Positions 1-12,400 of a DNA stretch of 64,000 nt are shown here, in pieces (the first letter of the stretch is position 1; the number at the start of each line of letters is the position of its first letter). The notes beneath the pieces were generated by a model. It was given only the letters and a program-made list of their open reading frames with translations. It was not told where the DNA came from and ran no database searches. The DNA is taken from the NCBI RefSeq assembly GCF_019097595.1, contig NC_080731.1:12051571-12115570 (forward strand), read 5' to 3'. Both the position numbers and the translations under genes were made by a program. This stretch comes from Hemibagrus wyckioides. Its lineage: Eukaryota; Chordata; Actinopteri; Siluriformes; Bagridae.

Positions 1-629
1 TTGTGTTTAATACATGTCAGGTCTAACACTCAGTTGTTTCCTGACCAGCTGTATGCCATAGCATATTTAGTTCATGCATATTAATGGTCAGGCTATTATT
101 CTATATGTGGCACTTACATCTACAGTCTGTTACTAAGGACCACATTAAAGCAGGTTATCTTGAGTCAGATTCCTGTAGATTTAGGCAACATGGAGATTAT
201 ATAGTATAGCTGATTTTCTGCACTTCTCTGATGTTTATATAAAGAACACCATTTGTATTTTTTATCCCTATTCTTTGTAAAACTGTGAACTCTCCTGCCT
301 ATGCTTGAGTAAAGTATACCTGCTTCAAATAGGCCCTTAACTGAAAACACATCCATTATATAAAACTGAAAAAGAAAAAACAGGAAATTGTTATTCTTTG
401 AGGGGAATTTAATTAGCTCCTTTGAAAAATGCATCTGTGACATTCGCCTTGCCAGGTTTCATAACAGGATATAAGACAGTGCCAAACATTACGAACAGTG
501 GAATTAAAAAAGAGTCTATACAGAGTCAGATCCACACACGCAGTGTAAACTATTCCATCTATTAAATTCATCTAAAAGTCTGATTATAATTACAACAAGC
601 TTCTTCTCTTGTTCTTGGTCCACTCTCAG

Positions 630-1932
630 GTCTCATCTCTCTGAATGACTGGAGCAGTGCTGTTGGACAGGTGCTACACTTAGAATTGCCCTGGAGAATG
701 CTGCGCTCTCAGCTCCTCACTAACACCACCAACGACATGCTGGATTACCACAACTGGTTCCGTAACCTCGCTATAAAGGAAACCAGCTGTGAGGTACGCA
801 GATAGCAGATAAAGCTATGGGAAAGCAGACAATGTCAGTTCTAATCTCAGAAAATGACACCTCGCTGTATTGATAGTTGATAGTCTAGTTTCACTCATTT
901 ATTTATATTTTTCGTCCAATATACCACCCAGGTTCCCTTTTGAGTCTGGTTCCACTCATGGTTTCTTCCTCATATTGTCTCAGGGAGTTTTTCTTTTGCC
1001 ACCGTCACCTCCGGCTCATTAGAGATAAAATCTATATATCCTGAATTTATATAGAGCTCCTCTGTGGCAATGTACATTGTTAGAAAACACTATATGAATA
1101 AAACTGAATTGAATTTTAGTACTGAATATGAGTATTTCATTTTAAATACTATGAAACTAAAAATGCATAGGTCTTTTTGGGAAAATGTCAAGATATTCAT
1201 CATTCTAATTTTTGAATTTCTGTACTTTTTGGGGTTTATTTTTGCACAGCATAAACCTTTGAGTGTCTCAAATTTTGTCTGCCTGATCTTAGGAGAAAAA
1301 GCTGAAAACAATATACCAAGATTGCCAGTTGTTCTAATTGTATTTATATCTATGGCAAGACCAAACACATCTGGATTGTCTAAGAATGAGCTATTGGCTT
1401 TTATTTTGATGAACTATTTGCATGCATAAACACATGATGTCAAAGGATTTGTGCTATGTTTACTATCCACCAAATGGTCTGTTTCTTGCTTGCGCAGTAC
1501 ATTGAGCAGACACTGCTGGAGACTCTTTACAGGCATCGCTCCACTCTGGAGACCATCTTCAGAATAGTGGACACAGATAACTCGGGTATGAAAGCATATT
1601 CTAGTCTCCCGGCTCCAAGCTGTCATGTCACGCTCTAGCCCATCAATCTTTGCAAGCACAAACCGGATCAGGTAGGCTGCATTCATGGCTGATCTTCATG
1701 TTATTTTTCTCCAGGCCTCATCTCTTTTGAAGACTTCTGTCAGACATGGAAGCTGCTAAGTGTCTATCTGAAAATGGAGATTTCCACCGAAGCCATCAAT
1801 GACCTGGTGGTCAGCATAGACATGAACAAAGATGGCTACATAGACATTGATGAATTCATGGAGTCTTTTCGCTTAGTAGACAAGAACATACGCAAACCAG
1901 AGGAACAGGATCTACCTCAGGATGGAATATAG
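630..1932 (+). CDS. ppef2: Serine/threonine phosphatase with EF-hands, PPEF2-like, last three coding exons (5' end outside window)
   Basis: Calcium-binding C-terminal part of a PPEF/RdgC-family phosphatase; the catalytic domain lies to the left of the window. Exons read as 630-793, 1498-1585 and 1715-1932, all with AG/GT borders and consistent phase. The first encodes the segment with LPWRML, typical of PPEFs. The second and third form an EF-hand split by an intron (loop DTDNSG then LISFED, with D instead of the usual E at position 12) and a canonical EF-hand (DMNKDGYIDIDE). The frame ends ...EEQDLPQDGI-stop. In the family, the EF-hands confer Ca2+ control in sensory neurons and photoreceptors. 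PPEF2 is preferred to PPEF1 because SCARB2, FAM47E and CCDC158 follow, as in the human PPEF2 region. The gene converges tail-to-tail with SCARB2. Confidence 0.88.
927..1115 (+). repeat. Interspersed teleost repeat in a PPEF2 intron
   Basis: The stretch runs from a 'CTCAGGGAGTTTTTCTTTTGCC' type core to a tail ending AATAAAACTGAATTGAATT. This is the layout of a very common teleost retroposon 3' end. Family assignment is from memory of the core and tail and is uncertain. It lies wholly inside the intron 794-1497. Confidence 0.5.
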
Positions 1933-2348
1933 GCCGCAGAAGAAAAAGGCACAATTCTTACACCAGAATAGATAGTAAACAGTTGTGTATGTTTGCTTTA
2001 ATAATATTCAGACTGCTCAGTATGTGGGTGACCCATGAGCTGTGAACACGATGACCTCCTGGAACATTTGAAAGTGCCTTTTTCATGAATTCCTCTAAGA
2101 ATTTCAGGTGATGAATCTTGAGTCTTGGAATTTAGGAAATTTAGGGAGTTGAGCCTTGGATGTGTCAGTGAGAGCAGGTTTCAATGTTAAGCATACACAC
2201 AAGCTTATTATATTTATGTCCTGGTCTATCAGTAGACATTGTGAAATATCCACACATTTATAACTGTCGCGTATGCACAACAAGACATGGGAAAGTGTGA
2301 AGAAAACTGCTAGGTCTGAAGGAAACTGTCCTGTTGGTCCAGAGCATC

Positions 2349-2354
2349 AATAAA
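2349..2354 (+). terminator. Probable polyadenylation signal of PPEF2
   Basis: AATAAA lies 417 bases after the PPEF2 stop codon, giving a plausible 3' UTR of about 0.4 kb. No earlier canonical signal was noticed on this strand after the stop. From here to 3373 I see no gene or clear repeat. Confidence 0.5.
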
Positions 2355-3373
2355 ATGGAAGGTAAAATATCAAACTGGAGTTTGACCAGGCTACTGACTT
2401 CACATTCACAGGCATGAGAAAGGGTGCCCTTCATGATTTAACCCTCATGAGGCATGAAGTTTCCTCAAGTTCCAAGAAAGACTGCTTTGTTTATTCATGG
2501 GTGTAAAACCATGGTTATCTAAGCAACCTTCAGTCACTGTCTGACGTTTGCTCATGTCAGCTATCTAGTTTTAGCCATTATTAGATTAAGATTAAGATTA
2601 TATAGAGAATACAGAGAATGGGCTTTTGTGTACAGCATGTTTGTTTAGTACATGATACCACATCACACATTTTAATACCCAAGTTTTCATTTTTGCAACT
2701 AAATAAAACTAATACCAGCTATCATGGTGGTACCATCATACAGCTACAGGTCTAGGGATTGATTCTGAGCTCGGGTTATTGTCTTTGTGGAATTTCAGTG
2801 AAGGATCAGTTTATCTCTTATATTCAAGAAATAACAGCAAGATACATCTTCAATTTAGTAAAAATAAAAATCTAGTATTTCCAATTAAGAAACCCAATAC
2901 AAAATTATTAAACCTAGTAAAATATGCCTAGAAAGAAGCTTAATAATTTTATATTTGGTTTATTGACTAATTATAATTCAAATGTTGCTGTATTTGACCA
3001 GATTCAAGATTTTATCACTTGCTAAGATGACATTTTTTGCAGTGTACCGTTAAAGATTTGTACCTGTAGGCTGTAGCGTATGTGCTAGAATGAAGACAGA
3101 ATATCTTTCATTTGCTTTTAGTGTGAAAGTTTTAAAGTACATGTCCTACAAGTTTCATACAAAATGTACAAAAGCTGTACACATGAAGAAACAGTATCTT
3201 TTTTTCTGATTGTGCTTGTTTGTCCTAATTAATATTTCACCTAGTGTAGCATGTCCAAAGTCCGGCCTCAGATCCAAACACGGCCAACAGACAGATGATA
3301 GGTGACCAGCCAACATGACACAGTTTTCCCTTTCACCTGACTGTTACACTATTAATATTATAGACACTACTAC

Positions 3374-3426
<53 letters not shown>
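3374..3426. repeat. (ATA)n trinucleotide microsatellite
   Basis: About 17 uninterrupted AAT/ATA units lie directly beside the left end of the hAT-like element at 3430. Confidence 0.95.
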
Positions 3427-3429
3427 GAG

Positions 3430-3971
3430 CAGGGGTGTCCAGTCTTATCCCCAAAGGGTGTGGGTGCAGGTTTTCATGTTAATCAAGCAGGATCACCTCA
3501 CCTGATCACCACCCGCTCGGTTGGAATGAAGTGGTAGCTCAAGTGGTTAAGGCTCTGAGTCATTGACTGGAAGATCGGTGTTCAAGCCCCAGCACCTCCA
3601 AGCTGCCACCGTTGGGCCCTTGAGCAAGCCCAACAAGCCCCCAAGCCCACCCTGCTCCAGGGGCACTGCATCATGGCTGACCCTGCGCTCTGACCCCAAC
3701 CCCTAACGGGATATGCGAAGAAAGAATTTCACTATGCAGTAATGTAAATGTGACAAATAATAAAGACTTAATCAGAAGGTTAAGAGTTTGAATCCAAGGG
3801 CCACCATGCTGCCACTGCTGCATCCCTAAGTAAGGCCCTTAACTCTCAATTGCTCAGATGTATAAAATGTGATCAACTGTAAGTCGTTCTGGGTAAGGGT
3901 GTCGGACAGAGGCAAGAAATCTAAATGAATGAAAACCTGCACCCACACTGGCCCTTGATTGGACACCCCTG
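3430..3971. mobile_element. hAT-like non-autonomous element (MITE) carrying a nested SINE
   Basis: The ends are inverted copies: CAGGGGTGTCC at 3430 and GGACACCCCTG ending at 3971. The inner parts also pair (GTGGGTGCAGGTTTTCAT on the left, AAAACCTGCACCCAC on the right). The CAGGGGTGTCC terminus is typical of hAT/Charlie-type elements. The flanking 8-mers AATAAGAG and ATATAGAG match at 5 of 8 positions, a possible decayed 8-bp target duplication, although the left one borders a microsatellite. About 400 bp of the element is a later insertion. Confidence 0.65.
3531..3926 (+). mobile_element. Composite tRNA-derived SINE inserted in the hAT-like MITE
   Basis: The insert begins with an A-box-like TGGTAGCTCAAGTGG followed by a B-box-like GGTGTTCAAGCCCC, then a SINE body ending near AAATAATAAAGAC (about 3770). 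A second module, about 3773-3926, resumes at ATCAGAAGG with its own B-box-like GAGTTTGAATCC and a tail containing AAGTCGTTCTGGGTAAGGG. Both resemble siluriform/teleost tRNA-SINEs. The hexamer AATGAA occurs on both sides (3525-3530 and 3927-3932), consistent with a short target duplication within the MITE. Confidence 0.6.
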
Positions 3972-4061
3972 ATATAGAGCCTTTCAACAACTCAAGGAGT
4001 TTTATACATACATCCCATATACCATTTATACATTTACATCCCAAGCAAATAAACATAAGGG

Positions 4062-4127
4062 CTGTATCAGAGGACCTGAGAGCCTGTATCAGAGGACCTG
4101 AGAGCCTGTATCAGAGGACCTAGGAGA
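4062..4127. repeat. 22-bp tandem repeat, three copies
   Basis: The unit CTGTATCAGAGGACCTGAGAGC begins at 4062, 4084 and 4106; the third copy is diverged at its end. The last copy continues into a 56-bp segment (4105-4160) that recurs at 4763-4818. Confidence 0.85.
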
Positions 4128-4165
4128 CCATATTAGGATGTAAGGACAGAGAAGCTCAGGAGCAC

Positions 4166-4583
4166 CTTTCCACAAGGTTTAGGAGTGTGTTTATACACAT
4201 TTTTGACCATTTGTGAGGTCAGGCACTGATGTTGGATGAGAAGGCCTGGCTTGCAGTCTCTGCACTAATTCATCCCAAAGGTGTTCTATCAGGTTGAGGT
4301 CAGGACTCTGTGCAGGCCAGTCAAGTTCCTCTACACCAAACTCACTCATCCATGTGTTTATGGACCTTGCTTGTGCACTGGTGAGCAGTCATGTTGGAAC
4401 AGGAAGGAATCATCCTCAAACTGTTCCCACAAAGTATGAAATTGTCCAAAATGTCTTGGTATGCTGAAGCATTAAGAGTTCCTTTCACTGGAACTAAGGA
4501 GCCAAGACCAACCCCTGAAAAACAACACCTAAATTTAATGATCTGGAGAGGTGTCCCAAAACGTTTGACAATATAGTGTAGAT
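4166..4583 (-). mobile_element. Tc1/mariner-like transposon fragment, 5'-truncated
   Basis: The minus strand contains decayed transposase code also seen in the element at 8069-8602 (words such as TCAGGTTGAGGTCAGGACTC and TCATGTTGGAACAGGAAGG on the plus strand). It ends in a terminal repeat half, GACAATATAGTGTA, at 4583. The opposite terminal repeat is missing. There is no intact reading frame. Confidence 0.7.
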
Positions 4584-4762
4584 CAAAACAGTCAGACAAG
4601 GAAAAATCCAAAATCAGAGATGGAGACTAAGAAAAAGGAGAGGAAAGGCAAATATTTCAACTGTTAGGAGAAGAGCCAAACTGCTGAACAAATAAAGAAT
4701 AATAAAGGAGTGAATTCCAAAGGTTCAGAGTGATGACAGCCAAGGATCTAGCGGTGAGTAGG

Positions 4763-4818
4763 CCTGTATCAGAGGACCTGAGAGACCATATTAGGATGTA
4801 AGGACAGAGAAGCTCAGG
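4763..4818. repeat. Second copy of the 56-bp segment at 4105-4160
   Basis: The sequence from CCTGTATCAGAGGACC to GAGAAGCTCAGG is near-identical at 4105-4160 and 4763-4818. The two copies bracket a 602-bp interval containing the Tc1-like fragment. This looks like a duplicated unit of an unidentified repeat rather than a transposon end. Confidence 0.75.
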
Positions 4819-4819
4819 T

Positions 4820-6600
4820 AGATAAGGGGGAGCAAGGCTATGGAGGTCTTCTAAGGTGAGAAGGAAAATTTTGTTCTGAATCCTAGACTATCAGGTGAAC
4901 AGCAAGAACCTTTTTATCCTGTGAAAACACATGCAAATAAATGTGCAGAATGATATACAGACATAATTAAGATCATGTTAGTTTATTCAAGCAAATATTT
5001 AGCATTTATAATGCTCCCAGCTAGGTGGCTAAACCTCTTTATATGTTGGTTTTCTGCCCCTTCCACTCACAATATCTGAATTAGGGACGTTTTCCAATTT
5101 ATTATTATTATTTTTTAAAATAGATAGAACTTTAAATAAAGTATGTGAAACTTTTTTGGATTTTGCAAAAAGCTTAATGCTTAATTTTTCATTATACTTA
5201 GTTGGTGCTATGTGGTCAATGTTAATATCATTTTTTGTACTAATTTGTTTGTTAACGTGTCATGACCTACGTCTGTTTCTGTTTCATTTTCACATTTGTT
5301 TTGTCTTTCTATTGTATGAAAATCAACAAGTGTTTGTCACTAGTGTTTCTTCACTTTACACGAAATGTACAGTGTACACTTGAATGGTACAGCCCCAGTG
5401 AGAAGGAACAGTGTCTTTTCTTTTCCCTGAGCGTACAAATTTGTTCTGATTAATGTTTGACCTGGTGACGATTGTCCTCTGTTAATGGTGCCGGAACGAT
5501 GAATGAAGGACAACAACTTTTTGTTCCTTCTGAACTCCTGTGCACTCAGGATGTCCCGATCTGATAGTTAGTACCCTATCAGCCTGCTATCAGCTTGGAT
5601 TGGTATAGAATTGCATCAAGACATGTTTTTTTTTTTCAAAGCACTTCCTTATCATATCAGTACTTTCATCTTAAGCCTATCATAAGCTAAATGATAATGA
5701 CATCAAATTGTTTCCAGATAGTATGAAACTGCTCCTGTGTTTAGATTATTTTAGATTGCAATTGTTTTACATTCCGTTGCATCTACAGCAAAATTACTAA
5801 GGATCACGATAGAGTATTGCCTGGAGGAAACTAATACATAATACATTTACTATACACTCACATGCATAATTCATCACTAATACATTTTATTGATTCTGAG
5901 ACTTCTATTGCAAATGTAGTAGTAGGAAAAAAGCACAAAAACTTTTTTAGTAGTCGGTGTCCCAAGGAAATGTCTGCTACTTAATCAGGATTTACAAGCA
6001 CAATTATTTGCAGTAATAGCCAGTATTCCTCAGAGGCAAGGTGCAACATGTTGGTTCTTTAAAGAACTTATACGTAGGAGTAAGAAAAGCACAGAGAGAT
6101 TTTACTGATTACTGGAGCTATTGAACTATAGATTGTTGCGTAAATGTAAATTGATTTGTAGCCAGGGTTGCACAATAAAAACAAAGAACAGGAACCGCAA
6201 CGATTAACAGGTCACATGCAAAATCTGAAAAAGAGTGACTCCATCATTCACCTACTGACATATTAAATGTGCCAGTGTGTAAAAGGGCCTCATTTAAAGA
6301 CCAAATGTATCTTCGTTGCACCTGAAGGCTTTCCATAATTATAGGGAACAGGATTGGAGATTGAAGGATACTTGAAGGATTTTGTCACATTTTATCCTAC
6401 CTCAAACTGCGGGTTTTGCTGTGGTCGCTAATATACAATGAATGTACAATTAAGGTTTCCATCTGCACTGACTGTAGCATTGGTAATTTAATTGTTAGCA
6501 CTGGTTCCCTTTTTATACAATATAATACTGTATATATTGATCTATATTTTCTACACAATTAATCTTGCTAAAAAATTCTTAGATTTCTCTATAATTTTAT
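4820..6600. other. Intergenic interval with no recognised gene
   Basis: AT-rich sequence between PPEF2 and SCARB2. Open frames here are short, low-complexity and lack splice or homology support. No clear mobile element was recognised except possible decayed repeat near 4820-4920. Confidence 0.6.
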
Positions 6601-6639
6601 GTTTATATTTTTTATTGCTGTGCACCAATACACCTAGGC

Positions 6640-6716
6640 AAATTCCTTGTATGTGTAAAACCCACAGTACTTATAAAGGCAATAAAGCTGATTCGGATTC
6701 GGATTCTGATTCACTA
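6640..6716 (+). repeat. Teleost LINE-like 3' tail with (GATTCG/GATTCT)n end
   Basis: The sequence passes through AAGGCAATAAAGCTGATTC and ends in short GATTC-type repeats. That is the usual end of a widespread teleost non-LTR element. Only the tail is recognisable. Confidence 0.5.
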
Positions 6717-6789
6717 TGCAAAGCAGCAAGATATTTGTGACTACACAAATAATTTTACAAAATGATTAACCCACTCCTTTGGGAAACAT

Positions 6790-6862
6790 TTAAATTTACA
6801 TTTATGGTATTTGGCAAAAGCCCTTATCCAGAGCTATGTATAAAAGTGCTTTGAAGTCTCTA
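6790..6862. repeat. SINE-like fragment
   Basis: TTTACATTTATGGTATTTGGC followed by AAAGCCCTTATCCAGAGC, then AAAAGTGCTTTGAAGTC, matches a common teleost short interspersed repeat core. It is the same general tail seen inverted in the SINEs near 3900 and 26620. Confidence 0.5.
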
Positions 6863-6949
6863 TCATTGAATACATCAATAGTCGTATTCGAGGTCACAGA
6901 TGAGTCTGAAACTCTGTTGGGAGGAAATATAGCACACGGAAACAAATAT

Positions 6950-6954
<5 letters not shown>

Positions 6955-6983
<29 letters not shown>

Positions 6984-7008
6984 CTGTGTCTGTGTCTGTG
7001 TGTGTGTA
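6955..7008. repeat. (TG)n microsatellite with TCTG interruptions
   Basis: About 27 TG dinucleotides, interrupted near the right end by three TCTGTG units. Confidence 0.95.
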
Positions 7009-7894
7009 AGAGACGTCTGATGGTACACTGCAGTTTTAGCTCACTGTATTCCTGAGCAAAGGGGAACATGACTCAAGCCACAGTGGATTCTGGGTATTTC
7101 ATGGACACTAGGGAATCATTTTTACACAACATACCATGGTGCATTATGGGAGTAAATGCATGCCCTGGATATTCTCCATTATGTTTTCTTTGAAATCTTT
7201 AAAAATTAAAAAACAAGTAATTGCACAATAAATGTACAGAGTACTCTATGTGACAGTAAAAACTACATATTATTTTTGTTCGCAAATTTTAAAACCCTTT
7301 CATCTCTGACCAAATTGACTTATGTAGTAAGTGTGCGGTAAAAAGCTTCTTTATTTTTCACGTAAACATGCCACGGTCTCTTAACATGTACAGTGATGTG
7401 ACCCAGGCTGTGTTTATGTTGGAAGCTGAGAGTGGACCACACAAGCTTCAGCTGCTTGACTCACTTTTACTTAATCTTACACTCATAAATGTGTACATTC
7501 TGAGGAAAAGATATTTACTTAGAGATTTTGTGCGTTATTTGATTCACTGAATAATGCTGGCCAACAAACCAGCCTTAGATAAACTATAAATAATGCATAT
7601 GAACATTTATACAGTGCTCTGGATAAAATGTGTCTATGTATGTATAGTCATTTCTTTACATCATAGCAGAAAAAATGTTAAAATGCTTAATTCACTGTAA
7701 CACAGTAATTTGCAACTTTGAGAAAGGCTTTAAGCTCCACCCACTTGGCACAACAATGTCATGTCATGTTTACCTGAAAAACTTGTTTCCTGATAAACCT
7801 GACAATTTATGTGTTTTATCGTAGACATATCTATTTCCTTTACAATTCACACTTTAGAATCACTTTATAATAATATTTTAGATGAGATCATATG

Positions 7895-8011
7895 GGCACT
7901 CAGTCCAGGGTGTATCCTGCCTTGATGCCCGATGACGCCTGAGATAGGCACAGGCTCCCCGTGACCCAAGGATAGATCGGATAAGCGGTACAGACAATGA
8001 AATGAAATGAA
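7895..8011 (+). mobile_element. 5'-truncated L2-type LINE tail with perfect target-site duplication
   Basis: The segment runs from a CCAGGGTGTATCCTGCC core through AGGCACAGGCTCCCCGTGACC to GGATAAGCGGTACAGAC and a (AATG/AAATG)n tail, the usual 3' end of teleost L2-like LINEs. ATGAGATCATATG occurs exactly at 7882-7894 and again at 8012-8024, a 13-bp target-site duplication. The copy is a 117-bp 5'-truncated retroposition. Confidence 0.8.
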
Positions 8012-8068
8012 ATGAGATCATATGATATTTTACTTATTTTATATAATGGGCATAAAAGCGGCATAAAA

Positions 8069-8602
8069 TACACTATATTAGCAAAAGTTTTGGGACACCC
8101 CACCAAATCATTGTATTCAGGTATTGTTTTTCAGGGGTTGGGCTTGGCCCCTTAGTTTCTGTGACAGGAACTCTTAATGATTCAGCATACCAAGACATTT
8201 TGGACAATTTCATGCTCCCAACTTTGTGGGAACAGTTTGGGGATGACCCCTTCCTGTTCCAACATGACTGTACACCAGTGCACAAAGCAAGGTCCATAAA
8301 GACATGGATGAGTGAGTTTGGTGTGGAGGAACTTCACAGAGTCCTGACCTCAATCTGATAGAACACTTTTGAGATGAATTAGAGTGGAGACTGTGAGCCA
8401 GGCCTTCTCGTCCAACATCAAGTGCCTGACCTCACAAATGCGCTTCTAGTGAAATGGTCAAAAATTCCCATAAACACACTCCTAAACCTTGTCAAAAGCC
8501 TTCTGAGAAGAGTTGGAGCTGTTATAGCTGCAAAGGGCAGGCCAACACCATATTACATTCATGTGCATGTAAAGGCAGACGTCCCAAAACTTTTACAGTG
8601 TA
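8069..8602 (+). mobile_element. Tc1/mariner-like transposon fossil with both terminal repeats
   Basis: The ends are TACACTATATTAGCAAAAG at 8069 and the inverted CTTTTACAGTGTA ending at 8602, with GTTTTGGGAC-type inner repeats. The plus strand holds the C-terminal part of a DDE transposase: FQHDCTPVHKA near 8265, then, after a frame shift near 8335, PDLNLIEH. Several stops interrupt it. It is far shorter than a full Tc1 element (about 1.6 kb), so it is an internally deleted, non-autonomous copy of the family also present at 4166-4583. Confidence 0.8.
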
Positions 8603-9424
8603 TCTTGTTTTCTAACAGCACATGGAACTTCCTTAAATTAACAATAAAAGCTAACAAAATAAAAAAATAAAAGCAAAAAAACACTCTTCAGAAAAGTTTG
8701 TACTTTTTGGGGTAGCTTCACATTAAAATAAATATGCATAAAATTTGGTTTTTGCTGTTTAATCTGGAGGCCTGGAGGCTTTCTCTTTTTGCCTATATGC
8801 TTGGGGTTGTTGTATCACTGGAATCTATGTTGAGTTGTAATACCTCAGTATCATTTGAACAAAGCAGCAGTGATACAACCATACTTCACTGTGTTTGTGT
8901 GTTCTTGAGATCAGAATCTTCTTCCTCTCCTCTTTCTCTAAACACAATAATCTGAATTATTACCGGGCAGTTTTGGTTTTATTTCGCCTAATCACAGTAT
9001 TTTGTTTTTAGATTTGAAACTAAATGCTTTTAACCACAAGTCTCTGTGCTTCTCTTTTAGCAGAGGAATTTTATATGAGGTGTAGGAACAGAGACGATCG
9101 TGGTTGCAGTTGGTTGCTTGTTGTTCTCAATGAAACTGTTCTTCCTAACGCTTTCAGGTCATCCTGCAGTTCATTTTTAAGTGACTGTCCAGGGAAAATT
9201 TGTTATGCTTTCATGAATTTTAAAACTAGACATCAACAAACCAGTTGTACTGGCAGGGATGTTTCAGGTCTACAGGTGACTGTAGCTTTATCCAACCAAG
9301 TAATGTTTATGATACATGATTTGCATGTGAATATATGAAAAAGTGGCTCTATATGTACATATCTATGCCTATACACACACAAGGAAGTAGAGAGCTGACA
9401 AAACACTCATGAGACATCATTTTG

Positions 9425-12400
9425 CTTTAAATGCAACTTTCTTTATTTTATGCAAAGGACACTAAAAATCTTTACAAAAGGTATTGCAGAAACATTTGTG
9501 CAGTGTAAATTTTTCAAAACTAAAATGGAATATTTTTTCCAAATTAATGTTGCACCTTTAATGATGTGGGGATTGTCTTTGTCAGCAGCAAATATGAAAT
9601 CATCAAAATCATCCTTCATTACATTGAGGAAGGTGAACTGAAATTCAGGTGACAAAAAAAAAAAATAGTACTCTGCTACACAGTTTTAGTAAATTCCTAA
9701 AACTCAATAAACATGGATGTAATGGCACTCATAAGAGTCTCGTTGTGAAGGAGGGCGTCATTCATCTAAAGGACAAAAATAAAAGGTTCAAATTCTCTAG
9801 TGCCTGGTATGGCACGAAGGCAATCCCCCTTTAAACTAAAGACCATCAGCCTTCCTATGGCACGCCACATTGGACAAAACAGTGCAGTGGCTTCTTAAGA
9901 AACTTGTGGCACTGGAGGTCGTTACTCTCAAAATCTCATCTTAAAGAAAAATAAAAATACACACAAGTCTTTCTTAAATCACTGCCACTGAACTTGCACT
10001 TCATATACACACTGTTAACATCACAACTGTGGAACGACACTCATTATAAATTTATGGGGAGGGAAGAAAGAAAAGAGGAAAAAAAAAGAAAAGAAAAGGA
10101 AAATACCTGGGCGAGAAATGAGGAAGGACCAAAAGAAGTAATACTATACAAAGTCCTGATAATTAACATATCACTCGATATGATACAGAAATGTGTTTGG
10201 ATACAAAACCATTTTTAGCTTTACAAAATCTTTACACAATGTATTGCTGTGGGTCAATACATAATACTGAGTGTTCTGTTGCGCAGCGCTGAGAGTTGTT
10301 ACAAACGCTGTAGAAATTTCCCTTAGTATTATCTGGAAAATACTTTGTTGACTTTTTGTTTTTGCCTTTTGCCCTTGAGTATTGTAAATTAGCAAAGTGA
10401 TGGCACTACAGCTGTATCAGTGAAAGCAAACAAATGGGAGGGACACGTCTATCTATACGGTTATCTTTGGTCGAGTGTACAGCTGAGTGAAGCAATGAGA
10501 AGATTTTGGGCTCAAAAGTCAGTAGCGTGTGGAAATGGCTCAGGTCGGAGAGCTGGAAAAAAAAATTCAAGTCAGGCCAAGTGGAGCGTTCCACTTCGGG
10601 GTAATGAGGACCAGCCGACTCGTCCACAGCTTTGTATACTTTTCTAAAGGCCATCGTTGGAAATTAGTGTACTTCTGTCTACAAAAAGCATACCAAGAAG
10701 GCCATAGGTGTTCACCTAAATGTTCCAGTTCGTTTGTTTACAAGCTATAGTGCGAACACTCAGTATGCATAATGACATATCTCTTCCAGTTCAATTGAAA
10801 AAGAGGGGGGGACGACAAAATACAACACAAATCTAAACAGTTTGACAACGCTGGATGAAACATAGGTCTTGCAACAAATGACAGAAAAGTTGTAGAATAA
10901 TAACATGTACAAATCTGAGCTTATGAATAGATAATTCACAATTTGTTCAAGGTGGTACCAAGAAAATTTTTTTTGCTTGGCTCCATAATGATCTGAAATG
11001 CATAAGACATGCTTATGAAATATGGTGTGTGAAACTATATCCGTCTGCAGCATTTAAGCATTTGTTAGCAGAAATGATAAGAAGACTAAACTTTGTATCA
11101 GAAGTGGGGGGAAAAAAAACAAAGAAAAAATAGAGATACATAGAGAAAACAAAAGCACAGATAAACAGACATTTGGGCACATCTCTGAAATGCACGCGAG
11201 GACCACTGCACTGAAATACATAAAATGTGCAGGACCTATTTTTTTTTTTTTTTTTTTTGTTAAAGAAAAAGTGCACTTTTTTCCTTTGCCAAGTCGACTT
11301 TTTGTGGCATTTTTTGAAATGCTTCATTTTTAAACATCATGGACAGAATTGACAGCAACAAAATGTATCATGGGTCATTCACCCATTGCCTCACAGAAGT
11401 TGAACTGAAGTAACATGTGCACATGATGTACAGCACTCCCCTCTGCTGAATTTCACTCGAGATAAGAGGCTGTAAACAAGCGCCTGAGTAAAGGAGGTCG
11501 ATCTTAGTTGTGCATTCTGCGAGTTGGGAGATTAGATGCTTGAAAACAGGACACACGGGCTTTTTGGGTGAAGACTTGCAGATGTTTTGACTACAGACTG
11601 GGTTTGATCGAAGGCGGTCTCATGCTACTACATTACGGAGCCCTTTCACACAGCAAACTCACACATGTAAGGCAGAGAGCAGGTTCAAGTCTCACTTGTG
11701 CGATTTGTAAGCTTGCTTTTCTATCCTGTTGGAAAAGAGGAAGGAAAGCTCATTTTCACAGCTCCACAAGGAGACCCTCCTCTGAATCAGGCATAGGCTG
11801 GAGGAGTGAGCGAGAAAGGACTGATTCTGCCACCCTATGGGCAATTTATCCAGAGTATGATGTTTTACCATGTATCGAAAGGACATCTGAAATCTAGTGG
11901 ACCATTACTTGGCACTGTAGTATGCTTAAGAGAGCACAGTGCTCTTCAGAAATCAGCTCACAGCAGTGAGATTAACACATATGCAGGCAGCAACATGCCT
12001 GCCTTTCTACACATACATACAAATCCCCCGACACACAATCACACCCACGACCATGAGTGCACTCAACCCTTTAGCTTTTTAAACACTCTGATGTGGCAAA
12101 CAATAACGTTTGGCTTAGAAATGTTAAGATATGGCAAATAAAGAGCTAGATAAAGTCTGACTGCACAGACTTCAATACAGTAGTGTGGCAATAAATTTTG
12201 ATCAAACACTTGCCCATGCCTAAACACTGGTGTTCAAGATGGCTCCTGCTAGCAGCCTGGATGTGTTCACACAGAACACTCTGACTTTGTTCACAGCCCT
12301 ATGTTAAACAGGGTATGTTAGACAGGTATTACAGACTGGCGAGCATGCACGTGGGCATACGGTCCCCAAAAGGCGAGCAGGTGTTTTCAGTTTGTTCACT

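Noticed and set aside
4342..4611. Minus-strand open frame of 89 codons
   Set aside because: It is decayed Tc1-like transposase sequence within the truncated element at 4166-4583, not a gene.
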